Positions 34,724 through 43,537 are shown, counted from the first letter of the stretch. The stretch is 46,759 nt of DNA from Enterovibrio norvegicus FF-33 (GCF_000286835.2 NZ_AJYD02000031.1:1-46759), one strand, 5' to 3'. Made by a program: numbers and translations. The notes: generated by a model not told the origin, from the sequence alone.

Positions 34724-35347
34724 CTATTGTGATAACGCAATATGTTGCCGATCTGCTTCGAACATGAGCATAAATTGATGAAAGTATGCAGATATGGCGC
34801 GAGCGTTCTCCTGTTCACCTAGCGCGGCTAAGATTTCAATGCCGACTTCACAGGTGCAGAGTGACCCCGAGGGTTGATTGCGGCGCAGTGAATAGGCGGT
34901 TGTCAGCCCCTCGGGCAAGGTCACCGTTGGTATATCTTCCAGCCAAGGGCTCTGGCGCAGCATCTTGTGCGCCTGCTGCCACGTTGCATCCACGATGATG
35001 AAATGCAGAGGCTTTTCGTATGGCTGTCTGTTTGATGATGACGGGTGACATTCTGTCAATCTCTCTAGCGGGGTCGCCGTTTCGTTTGGAAATACCAAAA
35101 ATGGCTGAGCCGCAGGGTCTGCCAGTAAGGTCAGCAATTCTGCTGGTGGTGTTTTTCGGTGCCAGATGTGACGTCGACAAAGCGGCAGTGAAGCTTCCAA
35201 AAGCCGACCGGTATTGGTGGCGCGGTTGGCTTCTGTTTCGTGCATTAATAGTTCAATACGCACATTGCTGTTTAACGACGGAGTGTGGTCGCACAAGCAG
35301 TTGTAATGAAAGCCGCAATGTTCACACGGCGCAGGTTTGGTTGGCAA
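34724..35347 (-). CDS. tapT: tRNA-uridine aminocarboxypropyltransferase (DTW domain, TapT-like)
   Basis: A 207-residue DTW-domain protein. Family members add an aminocarboxypropyl group to uridine 47 of tRNA (acp3U), using SAM. The N-terminal zinc-like CEHCGFHYNCLC motif is that of the E. coli TapT (YfiP) group, and the DTW signature appears as DATWQQA, with the SLRRNQPSG..CTCE segment after it. No ATG precedes this core. The TTG at 35347 has GAGGAA six bases upstream and is the best start; a TTG at 35368 is an alternative. It lies 21 bp downstream of a lipoprotein gene on the same strand and is probably co-transcribed with it. Confidence 0.85.
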   Translation of the reverse strand: MPTKPAPCEHCGFHYNCLCDHTPSLNSNVRIELLMHETEANRATNTGRLLEASLPLCRRHIWHRKTPPAELLTLLADPAAQPFLVFPNETATPLERLTECHPSSSNRQPYEKPLHFIIVDATWQQAHKMLRQSPWLEDIPTVTLPEGLTTAYSLRRNQPSGSLCTCEVGIEILAALGEQENARAISAYFHQFMLMFEADRQHIALSQ

Positions 35348-35368
35348 TGTGTATTCCTCGCCGTTCAA

Positions 35369-36913
35369 TTAGTTAAGCGTAACGCCTTCCTGTTGCGGAT
35401 AAATGCCATCTGAGAACAGGTAGGTATCGGCAGCGTCAGGCAGATTAACCTCGGGGGCAACCGAAGGGTTCGAGGGATAACGGTTGCCGTCAAAGTGAAG
35501 CACGCGGGTGGAGGCTTTGGCGCCACCGCCACCGACAGGCATGATCAAATCACGCCAGCCATTGTGCGTCGTATTACTCATTTGGAACGGGAGATGAACC
35601 AAGCTTATACGGCTGTTGAAGCGCCAATCGCCGTTTTGGTTAGCAAACACTAACAAGGTGCAGCCACCGCTGCCGCACCAGTCGGTCAATACCAGTAATT
35701 CGTTGTTGCCATCGTTGTTGAGATCTTCGCTCAACCAACGATAACGTGTGCCTGCTACTTCGGTAGCAGCCTCACCCAAATAAGCTTTCAACGCCGCATC
35801 AACCTTTGGGTTGAACTCCGCTGAACCTTCCACACCCTGTGACATTTTGGTCGCGTCTGTTTTGCTGCCGACCATCAAAGACAAGGTTAACCCTTGCGCA
35901 CCAAGACTGTATTCGCGGCCATTGACGATTTCTTTGTCAGCAGTCAGGGTCAGTCCATTTCGCTCAAACAGACGTTCACTCACCAGGTACTGGCCTTGAT
36001 GGCGAGTCATCATGACTTGCACGGCATTGGCGTTCACTTGCTGCCAAATGCCTGTTTCGATGAGTTCTGGCTCATTGGCTTGCTGATAATGCGTGGTGGC
36101 AGAATGATCTGAGTTCAGGGTGACTGTGGTCGTCAATCGGGTATCACCAAGTGTGGTGACTCCTTGATAATTACCGACCCACTCTTGGGTGGGGTCATCT
36201 GCCGATAACGTTGCGCAGCCGTGCCATGATTGCTTGCCCTTGGTGAAATTGGATGTCCAGCCATAGATGCTGTCACTCATGCCATCGCTACAAAGCTCAG
36301 GACGGAGCGTCAGTGTTGCACCATCGGCCTGATAAATTCGTGCTTCTGGACTGATGTCTCGAGCAGTGAGCGTGACGTTTTCGCTGTTATGCCCTAAGCG
36401 ACTAAATTGCAGTGTATTGCTTTCAACAGACACTCCCCAGAAAGGCTCCGTGCCCGAAGCGACTGTGCGGTCACGGGGTTGTTGGCAGCCGTCAATTTCT
36501 GCTGACATCAGGTTGAGTTGCGTGACTTTGAACGTGGCAGGGTAGTCGGCTCCAAACCCGTCTGATGATGGCGCAACCAACTCGCCAACGACTTCTCCAT
36601 AGATGGAGCGATAAGGGCTTGCGCTTAAGCCTAAGCCTTGCTGTGTAAGTGACGGGTCGAGTTGCAGCCAGTATTGGCTGTTACTGCCGCACGGCGTGAT
36701 AGCACGCACTTCATGGCTCAAGGTGACTTCACCACGTAGCATAAAACGTTGCGGGACTGGCGTTGGTGCCGATTGAGGCGATGATTGTGTTTGTAAATCA
36801 TCAGAGTTTCCCAGTTCAACGGGCCCAGATGGTGATTGGCTGCAGGCAGAAAGCAGGCTAATAATAACAGCGAGGCTCAGCAGTTTTGGAAGGCGGTGAT
36901 TTGGAATTGGCAA
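35369..36913 (-). CDS. Lipoprotein with COG3650/NlpE-like domains
   Basis: A 514-residue outer-envelope lipoprotein. The lipobox LSAC puts the lipidated Cys at residue 24. A low-complexity linker is followed by a first domain, then a GTEPFWGVSVE segment that marks the COG3650 family of membrane-anchored proteins. Next comes an NlpE-like repeat (WVGNYQGVTTLGDTRLTTTVTLNSD). The C-terminal region has an EF-hand-like DLNNDGNNELLVL and CGSGGC, recalling FG-GAP/VCBS repeats. Cysteines beyond the lipobox suggest disulfides. NlpE senses surface and lipoprotein-traffic stress, but whether this protein does is unknown. The start is TTG at 36913, supported by AGAGGA; no ATG gives the signal peptide. Confidence 0.8.
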   Translation of the reverse strand: MPIPNHRLPKLLSLAVIISLLSACSQSPSGPVELGNSDDLQTQSSPQSAPTPVPQRFMLRGEVTLSHEVRAITPCGSNSQYWLQLDPSLTQQGLGLSASPYRSIYGEVVGELVAPSSDGFGADYPATFKVTQLNLMSAEIDGCQQPRDRTVASGTEPFWGVSVESNTLQFSRLGHNSENVTLTARDISPEARIYQADGATLTLRPELCSDGMSDSIYGWTSNFTKGKQSWHGCATLSADDPTQEWVGNYQGVTTLGDTRLTTTVTLNSDHSATTHYQQANEPELIETGIWQQVNANAVQVMMTRHQGQYLVSERLFERNGLTLTADKEIVNGREYSLGAQGLTLSLMVGSKTDATKMSQGVEGSAEFNPKVDAALKAYLGEAATEVAGTRYRWLSEDLNNDGNNELLVLTDWCGSGGCTLLVFANQNGDWRFNSRISLVHLPFQMSNTTHNGWRDLIMPVGGGGAKASTRVLHFDGNRYPSNPSVAPEVNLPDAADTYLFSDGIYPQQEGVTLN

Positions 36914-36987
36914 CGGAGATTCCTCTTCTCTTTCATGGGCTAAAAGGGTAAAACCATGATGATGGCATTCACACCAATGGGGAGATT

Positions 36988-37452
36988 ATGGCGTATTGGC
37001 TATTAAAAACCGAGCCTGATACTTTTTCTATAGACACCTTAAAACAGCAAAAGGTCTCGTGCTGGGAAGGTGTGCGCAATTATCAGGCGCGAAATATGAT
37101 GCGTGATGGAATGAAAGTTGGCGATCTTGCGTTCATCTACCACTCCTCGTGCAAAGATGTGGGTGTGGTGGGCATCGCTGAAGTGGTAAAGGCCGCGTAT
37201 CCCGATCATTTTCAGTTTGACCCTGAAAGCCCTTATTTTGATCCCAAAAGCTCACCGGAAAATCCACGTTGGATAATGGTAGATGTGGTCTATCGTCAGC
37301 ATCTGCCGTACTTGTCGCTGGCGCGGATCAAAGCGAACCCTGCGTTGGAAGAGATGCCGCTGGTCAAGAAAGGCAGTCGTCTCAGCATTATGCCCGTCAC
37401 TGAGATGCAGTGGAGCGAAATCCTTGCGATGTCGGAAGCACGCAAAAGGTAG
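36988..37452 (+). CDS. EVE domain-containing protein
   Basis: A 154-residue protein made of one EVE domain (PUA-like fold), which binds modified bases such as 5-methylcytosine derivatives in a narrow pocket. It begins AYWLLKTEPDTFS and has WEGVRNYQARNMMRDGMKVGD and the YHS of the family near the N-terminus, with WIMVDVV in the core. The GGGGAG upstream is a good ribosome-binding site. The E. coli ortholog YqfB-type proteins are different; family members are widespread housekeeping genes in proteobacteria (often labelled thymocyte nuclear protein 1-like). It is divergent from the lipoprotein gene and has no restriction system nearby, so a defence role is not supported. Confidence 0.9.
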   Translation: MAYWLLKTEPDTFSIDTLKQQKVSCWEGVRNYQARNMMRDGMKVGDLAFIYHSSCKDVGVVGIAEVVKAAYPDHFQFDPESPYFDPKSSPENPRWIMVDVVYRQHLPYLSLARIKANPALEEMPLVKKGSRLSIMPVTEMQWSEILAMSEARKR

Positions 37453-37494
37453 CTGTGGGTAGCATCAGTTAAATTGGCGAATTAGGTCAAGTGA

Positions 37495-37532
37495 CTGAAA
37501 AAGAAAACGGCAGCGGGGGGAATCGCTGCCGT
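37495..37532 (-). terminator. Terminator of yigL
   Basis: ACGGCAGCG (37507-37515) pairs with CGCTGCCGT (37524-37532). Read on the minus strand the stem is followed by a T-rich run (TTTTCTTTTTC), so it serves the yigL-pldB unit. It is 65 bp beyond the yigL stop codon. Confidence 0.75.
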
Positions 37533-37596
37533 ACTGCATCTTATGTATCTGTTGTAGCACACGCTTTACATTATTGCTTTTCAAGCCAACACAGCG

Positions 37597-38394
37597 TTAC
37601 AGCAGGTGTGTTTCAAGATAGCGAGCCACTGCTTCGTCTGCATGACTGCCGATCACTTCGTTGTTAGGCAGTGTGGCTTTTACGCGTGGATGCGCGGTTT
37701 CCATCACCAAGCCTTTTTTCGCAGCACTCAACATTTCCACGTCATTCATGCCATCGCCAAACGCGATACATTCATCAAGGCTAAAGCCTTTGATTTCCGC
37801 AACCGCTTTTAATGCTTCGCCTTTCGATACACCAGCAGCCATAACTTCAAGACAAAATGGCGTAGAAAAAGCCACGCTGACTTTATCGCCGAAGGTGTCG
37901 ATGAATTTCTTTTCAATAGCCGTCAGGTAATCATGATCATGACGAATGAAGAAGATTTTCGCTACGTCTTCAAGCGGCGGATTTTCTGGGTCAAACAGCG
38001 TAAAGCTGAAACCTGAATCTTTGTGGTATTTCGCCAAATCTTCGTCAACGCGGTTCAGTAACCAATCGTTCTCACGATAGATATGAATCGTGACGGTTTC
38101 ATCGTCCTTCATCATGTTGACCAGTTCTGTGATGACTTCTGGTTCGACATTGCGGCTGAAAACCAAGTTGTCATCCGCGTCGTGAACGCGCGCACCGTTT
38201 GAGGTGATCATGAATGCTGGAATGCCCACGCTCTGGCGAATGTGTGCCACATCGATGTGGTGACGACCGGTTGCGAAAACAAAATGCTCGCCCTTTTGAT
38301 GCAGGCGTTGTAAGACGTCACGAGTATAAGGAGCGATGCTATGGTCTGGTGTCAGCAGGGTGCCGTCGAGATCGGACGCAACGATTCTGTACAT
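37597..38394 (-). CDS. yigL: HAD-family phosphatase YigL (Cof type)
   Basis: A 265-residue haloacid-dehalogenase phosphatase. The HAD motifs are visible: motif I SDLDGTLL near the N-terminus, motif II SNGARV, the conserved lysine in GVSKGEALKAV, and motif IV GDGMNDVEML. The C2 cap of Cof proteins lies between. E. coli YigL is a pyridoxal phosphate and sugar-phosphate phosphatase that relieves glucose-phosphate stress with SgrS control. The protein starts MYRIVASDLDGTLLTPDHS, very like YigL. GAGG stands just upstream of the start. It follows pldB at 158 bp, preserving the E. coli pldB-yigL order. Confidence 0.93.
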   Translation of the reverse strand: MYRIVASDLDGTLLTPDHSIAPYTRDVLQRLHQKGEHFVFATGRHHIDVAHIRQSVGIPAFMITSNGARVHDADDNLVFSRNVEPEVITELVNMMKDDETVTIHIYRENDWLLNRVDEDLAKYHKDSGFSFTLFDPENPPLEDVAKIFFIRHDHDYLTAIEKKFIDTFGDKVSVAFSTPFCLEVMAAGVSKGEALKAVAEIKGFSLDECIAFGDGMNDVEMLSAAKKGLVMETAHPRVKATLPNNEVIGSHADEAVARYLETHLL

Positions 38395-38552
38395 ATGTAC
38401 CTCAAGTCGAAGAGAAGAGTGTTCAATACCCCTTCAGTGTATCCAAGCGCGAAAGAAAGAAAAGGGATCAAATCGTCGGTTATTTTTTCCCGTTTAGGCG
38501 AAATAACCGACAAATTTGCTGGTTGACTCGTTTCTCACTGGCAATTTAGCGA

Positions 38553-39560
38553 TTACGCGGTTTGCTCAAGTGGTGCGGCCGATTGCGCATCGAAGAAGGA
38601 GAGGGACAGGTTAAGAGCCGTGTCGCGTGTCACGTCTTTTTCGAACAATAATTCATGACGAGAGTTTGGCACGATATCAAATTTGATAGGCAGATTGAGC
38701 GCCTGACGTTCACGGTGAAAATGGAACATGGTGTGGTTACACACGACTTCATCGCGTGCCGCCTGCATCACCAGCATCGGCATATCGATCATTCGTGCCG
38801 CCTCAATCGTGCGTTCACAGGCAGACATACTTTGCCAAATCCATTGACTGCTCGGGCCACCAACTTTGAGTGTCTCATTATCCTCATACAGCTTGCGAAA
38901 CCACTGGTAGCGAGTTTCTGAGTGAGTCAGCAAGTTGTGCTTAAACGGTTTGAGCCAATACGGAACCTGGCCTGGCGCATAACCAGCGGGATGTTGGATG
39001 GTTGACAATGCACGGCACAGCGGCTTAGCCACTTTTCTCAGTGTTGGTGAAAGATTGATGCCAAACATCGGGGCACTGAGTGCTAATGCGTCAATGGCGG
39101 CCGGCTTTCTTGCGGCATAGAGGGTGGTGATCGCGCCGCCCATCGAATGCGCCAGTATCATGCGTTGCTGGTGGGGCTTTTGCGTGACGATTTCATCGAC
39201 AAAGGTTTCAAGGTCGTCAACGTAATGCTCAAAGTCCACCACATGGCCGATGTCACTGCCTGTGACGAGACGTTGACTCTGACCTTGTCCACGATGGTCA
39301 TAACTGTAAACGTCATAGCCTTGACGGAACAAATCTAAAAACACTTCCTTATATTTTTCAGTCGCTTCAATTCGGCCATTGACCACCACGATAGCGCGGG
39401 TGTGCTCAGGCTTGGTGAAGGCGCACCAATGCAGACGCAGGCCTTCTTGGCCAATGATCTGCCCTTGCTGACGTGTTGCCCAAAATGGCGCAACTTGTTC
39501 AGCCATGGTGGTGGCTAACTCGTCTTCACGAGAAAATAAAAAAGGGCGTTCAATTGACAT
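38553..39560 (-). CDS. pldB: Lysophospholipase L2
   Basis: A 335-residue alpha/beta hydrolase that cleaves lysophospholipids at the inner membrane. The nucleophile is Ser139 in AHSMGG, and a DHRGQGQS oxyanion-region segment precedes it; the charge-relay His is likely in NSRHELLFE near the C-terminus. Length is like E. coli PldB (340). Two ATGs compete: 39566 has the GGA too close, while 39560 has it six bases away, so 39560 is used. It is the first gene of the pldB-yigL pair. Confidence 0.94.
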   Translation of the reverse strand: MSIERPFLFSREDELATTMAEQVAPFWATRQQGQIIGQEGLRLHWCAFTKPEHTRAIVVVNGRIEATEKYKEVFLDLFRQGYDVYSYDHRGQGQSQRLVTGSDIGHVVDFEHYVDDLETFVDEIVTQKPHQQRMILAHSMGGAITTLYAARKPAAIDALALSAPMFGINLSPTLRKVAKPLCRALSTIQHPAGYAPGQVPYWLKPFKHNLLTHSETRYQWFRKLYEDNETLKVGGPSSQWIWQSMSACERTIEAARMIDMPMLVMQAARDEVVCNHTMFHFHRERQALNLPIKFDIVPNSRHELLFEKDVTRDTALNLSLSFFDAQSAAPLEQTA

Positions 39561-39717
39561 GTACATTCCGGTTCGGGGTTTCTATTTAGCATATCACGAC
39601 ACACGAGAAGTGCTCGGGTATGTGTTAGGAATATCGCCAGTTGTCAGCGAAAACAGGGCGCCTATGTTAAGGCATCTATGTTCATGGTTAGGCATTGTCG
39701 AAGGAAAAATAGTCACA

Positions 39718-39748
39718 AACAAAAACAGCCAGCAAATGCTGGCTGTTT
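39718..39748 (-). terminator. Terminator of the AbgT transporter gene
   Basis: AACAGCCAGCA (39725-39735 or so) pairs with TGCTGGCTGTT across an AA loop. On the minus strand the stem is followed by TTTTTGTTTG. It lies 20 bp beyond the transporter stop codon. Confidence 0.85.
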
Positions 39749-39767
39749 CATCATTACACGGCAGTCA

Positions 39768-41369
39768 TTACTGGCTGAAGTTAAAGTACGTGGCGGAGCC
39801 TGGACCCACTGGCATACCCACGACGAATACCCACAAGTAGAAGAAGATGCTCCAACCTAACAAGAATACCAGCGTGTATGGCAGCATGGTGGCGATCAGT
39901 GTCCCTATGCCTAAATCTCGCTTATAGCGTGAGGCTACCGCCAAAATAAGACCGAAGTAGCTCATCATCGGGGTAATAAGGTTTGTCACCGAATCACCGA
40001 TACGGTATGCCGCCTGAATGGTTTCCGGCGCATAGCCAACCAGCATCAGCATTGGCACGAATATCGGCGCGGTCACTGCCCACTGCGCAGACGCTGAACC
40101 GAGTGTCAGGTTGATGATGCCGCACATGATGATGAAGGCGAAGAACAACATTGGGCCAGTTAGACCGATGTTTTGCAGGAAGTCTGCACCACCAACGGCA
40201 ATAACCTGACCGAAGTTGGTCCATTTAAACAGTGCCACGAACTGCGCGGCAAAGAAGACCAGCACGATGTAAAGACCCATGGCGCTGATGGATTTTGCCA
40301 TCGCATCAATCACGTCACGATCAGTCTTCATGGTGCCGACGGTTTTACCGTAAACGTAACCTGGAATAGCAAAGAACACCAAAATGAAGGCAACAATACC
40401 TTTTAAGAACGGAGAGCCTGCCACTAAGCCCGTTTCAGGGTTACGCAGAATGCCCCATTCCGGCACGATGGTCATCGCCAGTAAGGCTGATACGATAAGC
40501 GCCGCGATGCCTGCATTGCGCATACCGCGCTTCTCAATGTCAGTGACTTTGCCTGCTTCTTTGGCTTCGAAATCTTCTGCCGCCATGGACTGATCGTATT
40601 TGCCGAGCTTTGGCTCAACAATTTTCTCAGTAACCAAGGCACCCAAAATGGTGATCAGGAAGGTCGATGCAAACATAAAGTACCAGTTCGCTTCTGGGCC
40701 AACCGTGTACACAGGGTCAATCATTTGTGCGGCGGTTTCAGTGATACCAGACAACAGTGGGTCAACCGTACCTAGCAGCAAGTTGGCAGAATAACCGCCC
40801 GAGACACCGGCGAAAGCTGCCGCAAGACCCGCCAATGGGTGACGACCCAGAGAGTGGAATATCATGGCTGCGAGTGGGATAAGTACCACGTAACCCAGCT
40901 CCGATGCTGTGTTTGAGATGATACCCGCGAAAACGACGGTTAAGGTCACCATACGTTGAGACGCCCCCATCACTAAAGAGCGCATGGTGGCGGAAAGTAG
41001 ACCTGAATGCTCGGCAACGGCGACACCCATCATGGCGACCAATACGGTGCCTAGAGGGGCGAATCCGGTGAAGTTCTTCACGAGATTCATCACGATAAGC
41101 TGCACGCCTTCCGCGTTCATCAGACTTTTAACGTAAATCATGCCATCAGCAGCACGACCCGCCGTGCCTTCTGGGCGTGGGTCGGTGACCGACATGCCAA
41201 AGTAACCCGCAATGCCCGATGCAAAGAAAATGACCACACACAAAATGGCAAACAGGGTGACCGGGTGAGGGAGAAGGTTACCGAGAAATTCTACAGTATC
41301 GAGAAAACGGGAAAAAAAGGATTTCTTTGGCTTCCCGCCGTTTTGATGTTGCGAAGCTGATGTCTGCAT
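39768..41369 (-). CDS. AbgT-family transporter
   Basis: A 533-residue inner-membrane transporter with at least ten hydrophobic segments. It begins with a polar tail and then LLPHPVTLFAILCVVIF, the start of AbgT/MtrF proteins, and contains the family blocks EHSGLL, ASELGYVVLIPLAAMIF, AFAGVSGGYSANLLLG, TLGSASAQWAV and APETIQAAYRIGDSVTNLITPMM. The founders import p-aminobenzoyl-glutamate or export sulfonamides and folate precursors, driven by ion gradients. The ATG at 41369 is preferred because GGAGGAA lies just upstream; the ORF could extend four codons. No aminohydrolase gene (abgA/abgB) is nearby. Confidence 0.93.
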   Translation of the reverse strand: MQTSASQHQNGGKPKKSFFSRFLDTVEFLGNLLPHPVTLFAILCVVIFFASGIAGYFGMSVTDPRPEGTAGRAADGMIYVKSLMNAEGVQLIVMNLVKNFTGFAPLGTVLVAMMGVAVAEHSGLLSATMRSLVMGASQRMVTLTVVFAGIISNTASELGYVVLIPLAAMIFHSLGRHPLAGLAAAFAGVSGGYSANLLLGTVDPLLSGITETAAQMIDPVYTVGPEANWYFMFASTFLITILGALVTEKIVEPKLGKYDQSMAAEDFEAKEAGKVTDIEKRGMRNAGIAALIVSALLAMTIVPEWGILRNPETGLVAGSPFLKGIVAFILVFFAIPGYVYGKTVGTMKTDRDVIDAMAKSISAMGLYIVLVFFAAQFVALFKWTNFGQVIAVGGADFLQNIGLTGPMLFFAFIIMCGIINLTLGSASAQWAVTAPIFVPMLMLVGYAPETIQAAYRIGDSVTNLITPMMSYFGLILAVASRYKRDLGIGTLIATMLPYTLVFLLGWSIFFYLWVFVVGMPVGPGSATYFNFSQ

Positions 41370-41451
41370 CAGTTCCTCCATGTTGGGTAACTATCCATCT
41401 TTAATCTGAAAAGCATGCTAGGGCATTTAAACGGTCAATTGCAATATGTAG

Positions 41452-41466
41452 TGCTATTAAATAGCA
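41452..41466. promoter_or_regulatory. Inverted repeat between divergent abgT-like and acyltransferase genes
   Basis: TGCTATT (41452-41458) and AATAGCA (41460-41466) form a perfect 15-bp palindrome with one central base, in an AT-rich 237-bp divergent spacer. It could be an operator for either neighbour. I do not recognise the regulator. Confidence 0.35.
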
Positions 41467-41606
41467 TCAATACAGCCATATAATTTAAAATAAAATTAAC
41501 ATTTGGTATTATATGTTGTTTGTTTTCTGTTCTGTTTGGTGGAATTATCGACGGGTTTACAATCACGGCATCGCCATTGAATTTTCGCCCACTTTCTGGA
41601 ACCGAA

Positions 41607-42608
41607 ATGCAAAAAAAAGTCTTTTATATCGAGTTGTTGCGTGTTGTTGCTGCGATTGCAGTGATCGCCATTCATGTTTTGGGGCCTTATCGCTACATCG
41701 CAGGCGAGATCCCACAAAGTGACTGGCTTTCTGCCATTGGAATTAACGGCGCAAGTCGCTGGGCTGTCCCCGTATTCATTATGATTACAGGTGCATTGAT
41801 GCTGTCAGACACCCGGCCATTTTCACCCTCGTATTTTGTTAAACGGCGAGTGATGAAAGTGTTTGTGCCTTTTGTGGTCTGGTCTGTTTTTTATGCCATT
41901 CTCGCGGCAATATCGTTACAAAATGTAAATTGGTCGGAAACCGTACAACGATTGACACAATTTCCTGTGAAAGAAACTTACTATCACTTGGGGTTTTTCT
42001 ATTATTTCCTGCCGCTATATCTACTGATTCCAGTACTCCGTCCTTTAGTGAAACGAGAAGCGCCGGATATGTTCAATACCGTATTGGCGCTTTGGCTGGG
42101 ACTGTGTGTGGCAAGATTAATGGGGGTGGATCTGGGTTTTGTCGAAGAGTTGGTGCTTTTCGGTGGCTATCTGTTACTGGGCTATGCGCTGCATCGGCGT
42201 GAAGTGCCTTTTGGCTTGTTACTCTTTTTGGGCGTGTTAGCGTTGGTGGCGACCGAGTACACAGCGATCTCACAAAGTGTCGCAAAGGGTGCATACACAA
42301 GTGCGGGCTGGTTCTCTTATAAGACGATTAATACTGTGCTCATCGCCACCATGGTGTTTGTGCTTTGTAAGCGATGGGCAGACAACGTGTCTGATAAATG
42401 GCAAAGGCGGGTGACGGTTGTTAGTCGCCACTCATTAGGCATTTACCTGATCCATCCCATTTTTCTTTGGCCGCTGAGGGAAAGTGATGTGATTCTTGGG
42501 ATGGCATGGTTAGCCATCCCGGTGGTGACATTGGTCGTTTTTGTGTTGTCTTACTGGACCAGTGCCGGATTATCGAAGTGGCGCGCGACGGCGTGGTTAG
42601 TGCCCTAA
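41607..42608 (+). CDS. Integral membrane O-acyltransferase (acyltransferase-3 family)
   Basis: A 333-residue polytopic membrane protein of the acyltransferase-3 (OafA/WecH) family, which adds acyl groups, usually acetyl, to sugars or peptides of surface polymers. It begins FYIELLRVVAAIAVIAIHVLG, with the conserved Arg-Val-Val and catalytic-type His of TM1; about ten helices follow, and HSLGIYLIHPIFLWPL is the typical penultimate block. The frame extends to 41520, but ATG 41607 gives the family N-terminus, with CTGGA a few bases upstream. It converges on yhhM with directly adjacent stop codons. No polysaccharide cluster is nearby, so the acceptor is unknown. Confidence 0.88.
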   Translation: MQKKVFYIELLRVVAAIAVIAIHVLGPYRYIAGEIPQSDWLSAIGINGASRWAVPVFIMITGALMLSDTRPFSPSYFVKRRVMKVFVPFVVWSVFYAILAAISLQNVNWSETVQRLTQFPVKETYYHLGFFYYFLPLYLLIPVLRPLVKREAPDMFNTVLALWLGLCVARLMGVDLGFVEELVLFGGYLLLGYALHRREVPFGLLLFLGVLALVATEYTAISQSVAKGAYTSAGWFSYKTINTVLIATMVFVLCKRWADNVSDKWQRRVTVVSRHSLGIYLIHPIFLWPLRESDVILGMAWLAIPVVTLVVFVLSYWTSAGLSKWRATAWLVP

Positions 42609-43013
42609 TTAGTTAATTCTTTGCAATTTAGCAAAGTGAACAAAGTCAGCGCCGCGGTATGTTAGCGTGCCACAATCACCGGGCTGTAGGGCGTGATAAT
42701 AATGAATACCCACTTGGAATTCGCGTTTCGGACCGCCTGATATTGGCTCAACATAGATCCAATATTCTTCTGGGTCTTGGTGTTGATCTGGGCTTGGCAG
42801 AGAAACGGCTTGTTTATCAAGAATGCGGATGTCGATCGCACGATCTTCTGCGCCGTGTCCCAATGAATGCTTTTGGAAGGTAAATACAAAGTAGACACCA
42901 GCAACCACCGCAAGGGCGAGCATGAGCAAAATCAGAGAAATGGGCACGGTTGTCTCCTTAATCCGGCCGTAAAATGTCGAGCGAGAGTCTACTTCAGAAG
43001 AAGGAGTAGACAT
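42609..43013 (-). CDS. yhhM: DUF2500 domain-containing membrane protein YhhM
   Basis: A 134-residue protein with one transmembrane helix near residues 20-44 (PISLILLMLALAVVAGVYFVF) and a cytoplasmic or periplasmic DUF2500 domain. The end FQVGIHYYHALQPGDCGTLTYRG parallels E. coli YhhM (FRLDAQQYHALTVGDKGTLSYKG). Function unknown. The open frame reaches to 43298, but only the ATG at 43013 makes sense with the family, with GGTGG just upstream. yhhL, yhhM, yhhN and rsmD are contiguous in E. coli; here they remain in one 3.6-kb region but with other genes between and mixed strands. Confidence 0.88.
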   Translation of the reverse strand: MSTPSSEVDSRSTFYGRIKETTVPISLILLMLALAVVAGVYFVFTFQKHSLGHGAEDRAIDIRILDKQAVSLPSPDQHQDPEEYWIYVEPISGGPKREFQVGIHYYHALQPGDCGTLTYRGADFVHFAKLQRIN

Positions 43014-43174
43014 ACTGCCACCAGAAACAATTCGTGATCGATCGCACTTATCTGTATTTGCATCGGTGCGAATGTAAACGAAGTTAAAGAGTTTTCTCAT
43101 TTTTGGTGATATGACGTAAGCTAATGAAAAGCATCGATCGCGGGTACTAAGACACCGCCCTATAGGAGGCCTAC

Positions 43175-43537
43175 ATGGATGACATTGCTGTTGTTGTGAG
43201 ACAAAGTCGGCGTCTGGAGCGTTTGCTGAAAGAGCATTATCACGCTCAAGGGCGAGGACTTCACGAATTGGTGACGAGTTGCCAAGAGCGGTTGCCACAT
43301 GATGTGATCGCCAAATTGCGCTTTGTGGCTACCATCAGAAATAAAACCGTGCATGAAGACGGCTATGAAGTCGACGACATGCGTGGTTTTGTATCGGCCT
43401 GCAAGCAATGCGAAAAAGAGCTACAGCCTCGTAGCAATCGCATGATCTGGCGCGTTGCCCTCTTCCTGATTTTTGCTGTCACTGTCGGTGCGGTTTGGTT
43501 TTATATCGAAAACTGGCGTCACATCATCGGTACCTAA
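43175..43537 (+). CDS. Small DUF4145-like protein with a C-terminal membrane anchor
   Basis: A 120-residue protein. Residues 1-85 are helical and contain LPHDVIAKLRFVATIRNKTVHEDGYEV, which recalls the RNxxxH-like core of DUF4145 and HEPN-type folds (conserved Arg-Asn followed by His). Residues about 91-111 form a single membrane helix (WRVALFLIFAVTVGAVWFY) near the end, leaving about nine residues outside, so it is probably tail-anchored to the inner membrane. A strong AGGAGG lies 5 bp upstream of the start. It is divergent from yhhM and followed by its own terminator. Nuclease or stress-linked activity would be speculation. Confidence 0.75.
   Translation: MDDIAVVVRQSRRLERLLKEHYHAQGRGLHELVTSCQERLPHDVIAKLRFVATIRNKTVHEDGYEVDDMRGFVSACKQCEKELQPRSNRMIWRVALFLIFAVTVGAVWFYIENWRHIIGT

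Noticed and set aside
36988-37452. EVE protein as part of a defence system
   Set aside because: EVE proteins can accompany modification-dependent restriction, but no nuclease, methylase or other defence gene is adjacent; stand-alone EVE genes are common.
39505-39840. 111-codon plus-strand frame across the pldB start and AbgT terminator
   Set aside because: It crosses the terminator and overlaps two real genes in antisense; the product has no family features.
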